NCBI GenBank assembly: GCA_947453125.1
Contig: CANGGC010000256.1
Coordinates: 1 to 5,028 of the forward strand
From: Planctomycetaceae bacterium
Lineage (GTDB): Bacteria > Planctomycetota > Planctomycetia > Pirellulales > UBA1268
DNA length: 5,028 bases
Reading direction: 5' to 3'
Shown: positions 1 through 5,028 of the stretch, piece after piece
Numbering within the stretch: the stretch's first letter is position 1
Layout: each line of letters begins with the position of its first letter
Made by a program: the position numbers and the translations under genes
The notes under the pieces: model-generated
What the model saw: only the letters and a program-made list of their open reading frames with translations
What the model was told of the DNA's origin: nothing
Databases searched by the model: none

Positions 1-19
1 ACAGAGTCGTGGGGCGCAT
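1..19 (-). CDS. Possible start of a further minus-strand gene (5' fragment)
   Basis: An ATG at 19-17 is preceded on the minus strand by AGAAGGA (24-30) with a 4-nt spacer, which is a good Shine-Dalgarno match. Only six codons (MRPTTL) fit before the window ends, so the product cannot be identified. It would lie about 60 nt downstream of the stop at 81 of the LEPR-XLL gene, in the same direction. The call rests only on the ribosome-binding-site match and gene spacing and may be chance. Confidence 0.3.
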
Positions 20-80
20 GGCTTCCTTCTCGTGGTTGGGATCCAAGGAATTGGGGGGAAAATGAATGGATCGACGCCGG

Positions 81-583
81 CTACGGCCGGTTCGACTTGG
101 AGAACACCTCGGCCGGCCCCTTCTCGAGGCGGCCCTTCCAGGCGTAAAGGTTTCGCGCATACGGCGGGTACGGCGCGGGCATGTCGCGCGACCTCAGGGA
201 GATGCGGAGATCGTCATGACTCGTGTCCCAGTAGCCACGGAGATCGACCGAGGCCCCCTGGACAATCGTGAGCATGGTCGGTCCGGTGTCGACTTCGAAG
301 TCGAAGATCTCGCGGTCATCCTGCTCCTCCCGATCCGTCATGTCCACGATGAGTGACTGCGTGATGGACAGGTAGCTCGAGCTGAGATTGACCCCGTCCT
401 CGACCGGGTCGATGACCGTGACACGCTCCATCTCGATGTCGGAGTTTGTCAGATCGAAGCCGTCGTCGCCCGAGTGGTTAATCTCCACCGTCTTGACGTT
501 CCACTCGTCGGCGATCACCCCGATCAGCGACACCGCATCGATGTCATCGAGAAGGCTTCCGTCGCCGTCACCTTCCGGCGGAT
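81..583 (-). pseudogene. Detached C-terminal part of the LEPR-XLL protein: beta-helix domain, out of frame
   Basis: This stretch encodes the C-terminal 162 residues of the protein that starts at 2067, but in a different frame because of the 13-bp tandem duplication at 571-605. The open frame extends upstream to 737, yet the codons above the duplication are only a shadow of the in-frame N-terminal part. The sequence is protein-like, with two rungs of about 22 residues typical of right-handed parallel beta-helices: SGDDGFDLTNSDIEMERV, followed by a matching unit containing EDGVNLSSSYLSI. An acidic stretch (DREEQDDREIFDFEVD) and a Tyr/Pro-rich end follow. It ends at TAG (81-83). There is no ATG or ribosome-binding site near the junction, so it is probably translated only if the frame is restored by loss of a repeat copy or by frameshifting. 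It could also be a sequencing or assembly artefact in an intact gene. Confidence 0.75.
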
Positions 584-2067
584 CCTTCCGGCGGATCCTT
601 CCGGCCCAGATAGTTGGCCACGATGTTCGTGGCGTTGAACGACCAGCCCACGCCCGGTCCGACGACCATCGACGACACGTCGTCCTTGGAGGCCTTCCGC
701 GTCCCCCCGCAGAAGAAGACGCCGCCGTTGTCGGCATCTTTCACAGGCTGATTGGCAGCATCGGCAGCCTGGAAGGTGACGGTCTTCGCCACGAGCGACG
801 ACCCCGAGTCGAAGATCAGGGCCCGCGAGGTGATCGTCGCGAAGCTCTCCTTGCCGTTTCGGATCCGCACCTCGACGCCGTCCTCGATGGTCAGCGTGAC
901 GAACTTCCGCACGTGCACTTCACCCGTGATCACGTAGACCGTGCCCGCGCGAAACGTCGCGTTGCCGGTGATGTCGCCCGACAACTCGACGACCCCCCCG
1001 ACGGCCGCCGGCAGGACGAACGGCGGCGCCGACCGCACGACGGGAGGCTGCGGCGCAGGCGGCGGCACGGAGACCATCGGCGGGATCAGTGAACGGGACA
1101 GCGACGGCGGAGCGACCGCTGGGGGCAGGGCCGAAGAACGGTTCTTCACCTGCTCGGAGAGGGTTTCGATGACGACAACCCGGCCGCCCGCGGCGGTGCT
1201 GGTCTTGCCGAAGTCACCGCCGATCGCGGTGACGCTATTCCCAAAGTTGTCCTTGAGATCTGCGGCCGCATTGAGCAGGATCACCCCCCCAATGAGGCCG
1301 TTTGCACCGCGAAACGCCGGGCTCGCCATCGAAGCGCCCTTGCGCATGGTGACGGCGAAGGTGAGCGTCTTGGTTCCCGAGCCGGCCGTGTAGGCGAGCG
1401 ACTGGTCCTGCCCGCCGATGATCACGGGCACCGTCGGCTTGCCTTTGACGATGACCGGTCCATCGAAGGTGACTTGGAGCGAGACCTGCCGCCCCCGGGT
1501 GACGAAGGCGCCGGAGGAGGCGACGACGGGGCCGGTGGCATCGATGCGGATCCGGCTGGTGTCGATCGCAGGGATGGCGTTGCTGGCAGGATTCCCGGCG
1601 CGGTCGAGGATTCGCGGGGCGAGGTTGGCCTTGTTGAAGTCGAAGTCACGGATGGCAGCGGAGTTGACGCGGCCGACGCTGATCCCGTCGGTGTCGACGT
1701 CGTTGGCCTTGACGGTCAATCGGAAGGTGAGCGACTTCGTTCCGCTCCCCGAGACGTACTGCGCCTCGCGCATCGCAGAGCCGACCTCGACCGGGAGCGT
1801 GACGGTGCTCTGGTCGCCAGCGACTTGCACCGGCTCACTGAAGTTGACCTTGAAGGTCAGGGCCCGGTCAGTGCCGTAGGTGCCGTCCGCCGGAATGACG
1901 ACCGATCGGACCACCGGCGCGATGGTGTCGGGCAGGCCCGTCATGACGGCCAGAGCCAAACGCGGCTCGAGCGACTCGAGCTTCAGATCACGCTGGCGGT
2001 TCCCCTTCCGCCGCCGCCGGGCGGCCTCGCGGGATCGGCGGCCGGCATCGCGAAAGAAACGGACCAT
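568..2067 (-). CDS. LEPR-XLL Ig-like / beta-helix surface protein, truncated by frameshift
   Basis: Predicted exported protein of 499 residues as it stands, 657 if the frameshift is repaired. Residues 1-30 are highly basic (RRSREAARRRRKGNRQR) and are followed by LESLEPRLALA at 30-40, the planctomycete LEPR-XLL motif. Residues about 50-178 form a bacterial Ig-like domain (VVIPADGTYGTDRALTFKV, SEPVQVAG, a DxDxDG calcium-loop-like motif at 123-128). Residues about 179-300 form a second, diverged copy: SGSGTKSLTF at 106-115 matches AGSGTKTLTF at 228-237. A Pro-rich linker spans about 313-353. From about 357 a beta-helix domain begins (VYVITGEVHV, VTLTIEDGVEVRIRNG). The frame leaves the true sequence after PPEG (492-495), adds SAGR and stops at 568. 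ATG at 2067 is supported by GAAGG 7 nt upstream and by the position of the LEPR motif. The role is unknown; adhesion or cell-surface binding is inferred from architecture. Export by the LEPR-XLL signal is family knowledge, not shown here. Confidence 0.85.
   Translation of the reverse strand: MVRFFRDAGRRSREAARRRRKGNRQRDLKLESLEPRLALAVMTGLPDTIAPVVRSVVIPADGTYGTDRALTFKVNFSEPVQVAGDQSTVTLPVEVGSAMREAQYVSGSGTKSLTFRLTVKANDVDTDGISVGRVNSAAIRDFDFNKANLAPRILDRAGNPASNAIPAIDTSRIRIDATGPVVASSGAFVTRGRQVSLQVTFDGPVIVKGKPTVPVIIGGQDQSLAYTAGSGTKTLTFAVTMRKGASMASPAFRGANGLIGGVILLNAAADLKDNFGNSVTAIGGDFGKTSTAAGGRVVVIETLSEQVKNRSSALPPAVAPPSLSRSLIPPMVSVPPPAPQPPVVRSAPPFVLPAAVGGVVELSGDITGNATFRAGTVYVITGEVHVRKFVTLTIEDGVEVRIRNGKESFATITSRALIFDSGSSLVAKTVTFQAADAANQPVKDADNGGVFFCGGTRKASKDDVSSMVVGPGVGWSFNATNIVANYLGRKDPPEGSAGR
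571..605. repeat. 13-bp tandem repeat, 2.7 copies, causing a frameshift
   Basis: Plus-strand unit ccttccggcggat occurs at 571-583 and 584-596, followed by a 9-base partial copy at 597-605, with no mismatches. It lies within the LEPR-XLL gene and encodes the RKDPPEG region. Because 13 is not a multiple of 3, the extra copy shifts the frame by one base and leads to TGA at 568-570. Removing one copy restores a continuous frame, ...LGRKDPPEGDGDGSLL.... Slipped-strand replication is the likely origin. Confidence 0.95.
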
Positions 2068-2074
2068 GGATAAA

Positions 2075-2079
2075 CCTTC
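2075..2079 (-). promoter_or_regulatory. Ribosome-binding site of the LEPR-XLL gene
   Basis: On the minus strand GAAGG lies 7 nt before the ATG at 2067, within the usual Shine-Dalgarno spacing. It supports 2067 as the start. I could not find a convincing -35/-10 promoter further upstream. Confidence 0.6.
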
Positions 2080-2248
2080 GGCTTGGGTTCAGTCAGTCGC
2101 CAGCGGCACCGCCATCGTATTTCTCGATCGACGCCCCCTCTCCAGGCGTCGCCATTCCCTGAGCAGTCCCAGGAAAAAGTCATCCATGACCAAACCGGCT
2201 GCGGGGCAGTCGGTGGAGCCAGTCTACTTGGAAAACCCCCGGTGTTCT

Positions 2249-2265
2249 CGAGTGCTACGCACTCG
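2249..2265. repeat. Inverted repeat, 7-bp arms, 3-nt loop
   Basis: CGAGTGC (2249-2255), TAC, GCACTCG (2259-2265) form a perfect hairpin. No T-run follows on either strand, so it is not a standard intrinsic terminator. It directly abuts a second stem-loop at 2266-2284. It could be part of a dispersed palindromic element, an RNA structure or a protein-binding site. Confidence 0.7.
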
Positions 2266-2284
2266 CGACCGCCTCCTGCGGTTG
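2266..2284. repeat. Inverted repeat, 7-bp stem with one G-T pair, 5-nt loop
   Basis: CGACCGC (2266-2272), loop CTCCT, GCGGTTG (2278-2284). The core ACCGC/GCGGT is perfect and the stem is extended by one G-T and one C-G pair. It starts immediately after the preceding hairpin, so the two would stack as tandem stem-loops in a transcript. No T-run follows. Confidence 0.6.
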
Positions 2285-2303
2285 GTCCACCCCCCACGGT
2301 ACC

Positions 2304-2316
2304 ACTACCCGGTAGT
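2304..2316. repeat. Short palindrome, 6-bp arms around one base
   Basis: ACTACC, C, GGTAGT form a near-continuous palindrome. It is a third symmetrical element within 70 bases and follows directly on the palindrome GGTACC (2298-2303). As a DNA site it would suit a dimeric binding protein; as RNA it gives only a weak 5-bp hairpin. Confidence 0.5.
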
Positions 2317-2446
2317 CCGCGCGCCGCTCTCCGCGGCCATCCGGCCACCATGGTTCCCATGGCATCGCTCAGGCGCCAGGCTCGCGCGGGGCGTGGTCGA
2401 CCTCTACGGCCGCTGTGCGGCGGGAAGGCGTGGCCTCGGCACGATG

Positions 2447-2476
2447 CTCGCGAGACTCCCGTCGGTCCTTCGCGAG
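2447..2476. repeat. Inverted repeat, 7-bp arms, 16-nt loop
   Basis: CTCGCGA (2447-2453) and TCGCGAG (2470-2476) are perfectly complementary. The element lies about 50 nt past the stop of the 115-residue zinc-ribbon gene, where a transcript end would be expected, but no T-run follows, so calling it a terminator is not justified. Confidence 0.5.
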
Positions 2477-2524
2477 TGAGGCGCCCCACGGGGGGAAGCC
2501 CGAGCGGGGCGATGCCACGGAGCA

Positions 2525-2872
2525 TCATTCGTCGTCGGTCGGTGTCCGGACGATTCCGGCACGACGAAGTTGCTCGTCGAGACGCCATCCCTCCGGCTGC
2601 CGCGCGGGGCTGAACCAGTTGCCACCGCTGGCCAACCAGTCGGCAAGATAGTCGCCAAACGACGTGGCTGCTCCGGATGCCCCCGGGTCGTCGTCGAAGC
2701 CATACTCGAAGCCGCAGCACGAGCAGCACGCGAAGGAGGGAAAGCCGTAGCGTTGGCTGTAGGGGGGCTGGCCGTGATCCGTCCACGGGGGCAGCCCCAT
2801 CTTCTCCCACGGTGGGCACTCGATCCCCGGATAGCCGCAGCACGGACAGACGAAGGAGTGAGCCGCGCTCAT
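2525..2872 (-). CDS. Small CPCC-type zinc-ribbon protein, function unknown
   Basis: 115 residues, probably cytoplasmic, with no signal peptide or membrane segment. Two Cys pairs make a likely zinc ribbon: CPCCGYPG (Cys9, 11, 12) and CCSCCGFEYGFDDD (Cys49, 50, 52, 53). The C-terminal half carries a conserved-looking W..GGNWF...P.GW...QL pattern. The CxxCGYP...CxxCGFEFGxDD...W layout resembles a widespread family of small bacterial CPCC proteins, some of which are found next to toxin/immunity-type loci; that comparison is from memory. The ATG at 2872-2870 overlaps a TGA at 2871-2869 of the preceding frame as ATGA, suggesting translational coupling. The only purine-rich site, GAGGG, is 11 nt from the ATG, which is weak. 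It is the last gene of the three-gene cluster. I cannot assign a substrate or reaction; structural or protein-binding roles are as likely as any. Confidence 0.85.
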   Translation of the reverse strand: MSAAHSFVCPCCGYPGIECPPWEKMGLPPWTDHGQPPYSQRYGFPSFACCSCCGFEYGFDDDPGASGAATSFGDYLADWLASGGNWFSPARQPEGWRLDEQLRRAGIVRTPTDDE

Positions 2873-3252
2873 CGAACCGGCAGCCCTCGGGAGGAATCAG
2901 ACTGCATCAGTCTTGTCTCTGCCGGCCCCGTCGACTTCTCGAGCGGCTGGTTGGGACTACCGCAGCGATACCGGTGGCAAGGCGACGGAGCACCTCGAAA
3001 TCCTCGGGGGGGATAGCAACCCGCGGCGAGGACCACGGCAAGTGGCGTCCCGCCGACCGACACATGAACCGGGCGGCCTCCCACCCACACCTCCCAGACC
3101 CGCCCCTTGCCGGTCCGTTCGATCCGCTCTGCCGCACCGGCCAGAATCCCGTCGATGACGTCGAGCAACGAGTTGTCAGCGGTCTCCATGATCACTTCGC
3201 ACGTCGGTCCCACCGGAATCTCCTCCGCTCGATCAAGGGCTCGGCCCGGCAT
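2869..3252 (-). CDS. Small unrecognised protein, probably frameshifted at a C7 run
   Basis: The ATG at 3252-3250 lies 2 nt after the TGA of the preceding gene, which argues for this start rather than upstream in-frame ATGs that would overlap that gene. The open frame gives 127 residues. Residues 1-86 look genuine: AEEIPVGPTCEVIMETADNS, LLDVIDGILAGAAERIERT, then RVWEVWVGGRPVHVSVGGTP. After AAGCYPP the frame turns Arg/Ser/Pro-rich. The seven-C run (minus strand; 3006-3012) sits at this point. With one C removed the sequence continues as EDFEVLRRLATGIAAVV, which is far more protein-like, and ends at 2907 (114 residues). Against a simple frameshift, the uncorrected frame ends as ATGA on the next gene's start, so a second, compensating shift near 2950-2970 is possible. 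No function can be assigned; no membrane or signal segments are visible. Confidence 0.6.
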   Translation of the reverse strand: MPGRALDRAEEIPVGPTCEVIMETADNSLLDVIDGILAGAAERIERTGKGRVWEVWVGGRPVHVSVGGTPLAVVLAAGCYPPRGFRGAPSPCHRYRCGSPNQPLEKSTGPAETRLMQSDSSRGLPVR

Positions 3253-3254
3253 GG

Positions 3255-4043
3255 TCAGGAATAAGCCCGACCCACCTCTTTCACGAAGCGTGCGGAGGTG
3301 CCATTCCAAGACCAGAGTTCGGTGGTCCATCCCCCGGCCAAGGCGCCCCAGGAGAGGCCCGATGTGACGAGCCACGGCGTCTCTCCCTCGGGGAGGGTGA
3401 GATTCTTTCCACACATCCCTGGGGCATCGGGATCCGGTGGATCATCAATCCTCCACCAAACGTGGGCAAACCACCAGAAGGCGTTGTCCGGGTGTTGATA
3501 AATCTTCCGCCACTCATCCCATTCGTCGGGCGTCAGCACCACCGTGCGTTCGTCGTCGCCCGGCCAGCAACGCAGCGCCACGGGAATCGCCAGCAAGGGG
3601 ATGGAGCAGAACAGCGCTTCGGATCTTCGGGAGGGAGGGAGCCGCTCGGAGCGCTGGATGGATGCCTCGTAGATCGGCAACTTGGCGAGATCCCTCGGGG
3701 CAAGTGCCGCCGAGGACGGAGGCGGGGCGTCGAGGCGACACTGCTTCGCAAACGCCAAGAGTATCGGAGCCCAGTGATCGCGGAGCCTGTCGCTCTCCTC
3801 GATTTTCTCCAGGAAACCGAGGGTGTACGACACGCCGTCACGCCACGTCATCTCGAGAAAACGGTCCGGATCTGCACCGAGTGCCTCGATCCGCTCCAAA
3901 AGCTCAAAGGGGAGCTTGAAATCGTCGGGAGGGATGGCAGCGGCTCGGCGGTCACAGGGGACGCAGAGCCCCTGATTCCGATCAGCCGTGATCTGCCGGA
4001 TCAAAGCGCCACACGTCGTGCAGGTTGTCTGCGCGTCGGTCAT
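3255..4043 (-). CDS. Unrecognised 262-residue protein with N-terminal zinc ribbon
   Basis: I do not recognise this family. Residues 8-30 form a likely zinc ribbon: Cys8-x2-Cys11 and Cys27-x2-Cys30, in CTTCGALI and GLCVPCDRR. A charged, mostly helical middle follows (about 40-140, including FELLERIEALGADPDRFLEM). The C-terminal third is unusually rich in Trp: DEWDEWRKIYQ, FWWFAHVWWRID (189-200), and SWGALAGGWTTELWSWNG (231-248), ending ARFVKEVGRAYS. No signal peptide or transmembrane helix is evident, so it is probably cytoplasmic. The ATG at 4043 has no clear Shine-Dalgarno sequence; the zinc ribbon begins right after it, which supports the start. It follows the helicase gene after a 73-nt gap and precedes the next small gene by 2 nt, so it probably heads a three-gene unit. 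Zinc binding is inferred from the Cys spacing only. Confidence 0.85.
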   Translation of the reverse strand: MTDAQTTCTTCGALIRQITADRNQGLCVPCDRRAAAIPPDDFKLPFELLERIEALGADPDRFLEMTWRDGVSYTLGFLEKIEESDRLRDHWAPILLAFAKQCRLDAPPPSSAALAPRDLAKLPIYEASIQRSERLPPSRRSEALFCSIPLLAIPVALRCWPGDDERTVVLTPDEWDEWRKIYQHPDNAFWWFAHVWWRIDDPPDPDAPGMCGKNLTLPEGETPWLVTSGLSWGALAGGWTTELWSWNGTSARFVKEVGRAYS

Positions 4044-4116
4044 GAGTCAAATGGGTCTTTCTACGGCCGGTCGCTCTCCGGCGCGGATCGCCTCACTGAT
4101 AAGGATCGCTCGGCCG
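4044..4116. other. Spacer between helicase and zinc-ribbon gene
   Basis: 73 bases with no terminator-like stem and T-run and no clear promoter. The heptamer GCGATCC (minus strand) occurs twice as a direct repeat. The genes on both sides point the same way, so read-through from the helicase gene is possible. Confidence 0.5.
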
Positions 4117-5028
4117 TCAGCGGGCACCGCGGCCGTGGCGTTGAGACCGCTTGGCGCCGGGGCGGGGCGGGGCGTTCTTCGGTTGCGGCGGCTCCTCGCT
4201 GAACTTGTCGGCTTGGCCGGTGAGCTCGTAGAGGAACCGGCTCGGGCGACAGGGGCGGCTCTTTCCCCACTTCATCCGCGTCAGGCACATCGAGAGCACG
4301 AGCCGCTTGCGGGCCCGCGTCACTCCCACGTAGGCCAGCCGTCGCTCCTCGGCGATCGCATTCAGGCCGTCGGCCAGCGACCGATGGTGCGGGAGGATTC
4401 CCTCCTCGAGCCCCACCATCCAGACGTTGTCGAACTCGAGCCCCTTCGCGGCGTGGAGCGTCATGAGACGGAGGAGACGCTTCGTCGGCTTGTCGTCCTT
4501 GGGACGCTCCGCCTCCTTGACGTCGAGGACGAGGTCGTCGAGATAACCACGGACGAGCCGGCCGACATCCTTCTCCTGACGATGCTCAGCTTGGTGCTCG
4601 GCCAAGCCGTTGACGACCTGCTCGACACACTGCCAACGCGCCTCGAGCTCTTCTGCGTCCTCGTATTCGCGTTCGAGAAACGCCCGGTAGCCCGCTTGAT
4701 CGAGGAGGGCCCGGATCGCGACGGCCGGGTCCGGGCGGCCCTCGCCGCTGCCGAGCGTGATCAGCTTCTCGAGGGCCGTCAGCCCGCCGGTCGCGGCGTT
4801 GCTCAAGGTCCCGTCCGAGCGCCGCCCGAGCAACTCCCGCCACAGGCTCCGCCCCGCCGAGTGGGCTGCCGTCCGCGCCTGGAGGACGGCCGACGAGGAG
4901 AGGCCGCGCGGAGGGACGTTCGCGATCCGCGACAGGGCCATGTCGTCGTCGGGATCGACCATCATCCGCAGGAACGACATCACGTCCTTGACCTCGCGGC
5001 GATCGAAGAACGATCGGCTGCCGACGAG
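4117..5028 (-). CDS. UvrD/Rep/PcrA-family SF1A DNA helicase, C-terminal part
   Basis: ATP-dependent 3'-5' DNA helicase of superfamily 1A, acting in repair or replication restart; the window holds only the last 303 residues, and the frame is open to the edge. Fragment residues 3-16 (GSRSFFDRREVKDV) match motif IV, followed by RMMVDPDDDMALSRIANVPP. A 2B-domain region with an acidic helical segment (YEDAEELEARWQCVEQVV) follows. LMTLHAAKGLEFDNVWMVGL (about 188-207) is motif V, EEGILPHHRS is the usual loop after it, and EERRLAYVGVTRAR (227-240) is motif VI with the arginine that contacts ATP. PSRFLYEL (262-269) closes the conserved core. The last about 35 residues are Pro- and basic-rich and probably disordered. 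The GTG at 4983 is internal, because motif IV lies upstream of it. Walker A and B motifs lie outside the window. I cannot separate UvrD, Rep and PcrA from this part. Confidence 0.96.
   Translation of the reverse strand, partial: LVGSRSFFDRREVKDVMSFLRMMVDPDDDMALSRIANVPPRGLSSSAVLQARTAAHSAGRSLWRELLGRRSDGTLSNAATGGLTALEKLITLGSGEGRPDPAVAIRALLDQAGYRAFLEREYEDAEELEARWQCVEQVVNGLAEHQAEHRQEKDVGRLVRGYLDDLVLDVKEAERPKDDKPTKRLLRLMTLHAAKGLEFDNVWMVGLEEGILPHHRSLADGLNAIAEERRLAYVGVTRARKRLVLSMCLTRMKWGKSRPCRPSRFLYELTGQADKFSEEPPQPKNAPPRPGAKRSQRHGRGAR

Larger units (their letters stand above)
2068..2524. other. Gene-free interval between the small-gene cluster and the LEPR-XLL gene
   Basis: About 457 bases contain no credible gene. 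The open frames crossing it in either direction are Arg/Pro-rich and read as shadows or random sequence. It should hold the transcription end of the genes to the right and the promoter of the LEPR-XLL gene, but no stem followed by a T-run is visible and no good sigma-70 promoter stands out; a TACGAT hexamer on the minus strand near 2115-2120 has no matching -35. It contains several perfect short inverted repeats, listed separately. Confidence 0.7.

Noticed and set aside
941..2073. Plus-strand open frames opposite the LEPR-XLL gene
   Set aside because: Thr/Arg/Asp-rich shadows of the minus-strand coding sequence, with no ribosome-binding sites or motifs.
2068..2524. Intrinsic terminators in the gene-free interval
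   Set aside because: Stems exist, but none is followed by a T-run on either strand.
1983..2843. Minus-strand open frame of 286 codons spanning the gene-free interval
   Set aside because: It overlaps the zinc-ribbon gene and the start of the LEPR-XLL gene in another frame, and its composition is Arg/Gly/Pro-rich with no domain-like pattern.
3253..3414. Upstream extension of the small gene to an ATG at 3414
   Set aside because: It would overlap the 262-residue gene by 160 bases, whose own C-terminus reads well there; the ATG at 3252, 2 nt after the stop, is far more likely.
3462..4202. Plus-strand open frame of 246 codons opposite the zinc-ribbon gene
   Set aside because: It mirrors the 262-residue gene, is rich in Arg and Gly, has no recognisable motif and runs across the spacer into the helicase gene. 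Long antisense frames are expected at this GC content.
4981..4983. GTG as the start of the helicase
   Set aside because: Motif IV residues (GSRSFFDRREVKD) lie upstream in the same frame, so the gene continues beyond the window.

Overview
The window is GC-rich and everything in it that reads as coding lies on the minus strand. The clearest clue to the organism is the N-terminus of the surface-type protein at 568-2067: a strongly basic start followed by LESLEPRLALA. That is the LEPR-XLL sorting-type motif of Planctomycetota, so a planctomycete is the best guess. This rests on the motif and general composition, not on a database match.

Layout, read in transcription order from right to left. (1) 4117-5028: C-terminal part of a UvrD/Rep/PcrA-type SF1A DNA helicase, cut by the window edge, with motifs IV, V and VI visible. 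(2) 3255-4043: unrecognised 262-residue protein with an N-terminal CxxC/CxxC zinc ribbon and a Trp-rich C-terminus. (3) 2869-3252: small unrecognised protein starting 2 nt after gene 2. Its reading frame probably slips at a run of seven C (minus strand). (4) 2525-2872: 115-residue CPCC-type zinc-ribbon protein, whose ATG overlaps the stop of gene 3's open frame as ATGA. Genes 2-4 look like one transcription unit. (5) 2068-2524: about 460 bases without a gene, holding several perfect inverted repeats. (6) 81-2067: a LEPR-XLL protein with two bacterial Ig-like domains, a Pro-rich linker and a right-handed beta-helix domain. It is split by a frameshift at a 13-bp tandem duplication. (7) 1-80: short spacer, with a possible start of one more minus-strand gene at 19.

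The helicase acts in DNA repair or replication and has no obvious functional tie to the rest. The small zinc-ribbon genes form a compact cluster of unknown role. The LEPR-XLL protein is probably exported. The most notable observation is the 13-bp duplication: removing one copy exactly rejoins the two halves of the 657-residue protein. I see no RNA genes, CRISPR array, insertion sequence or convincing intrinsic terminator.
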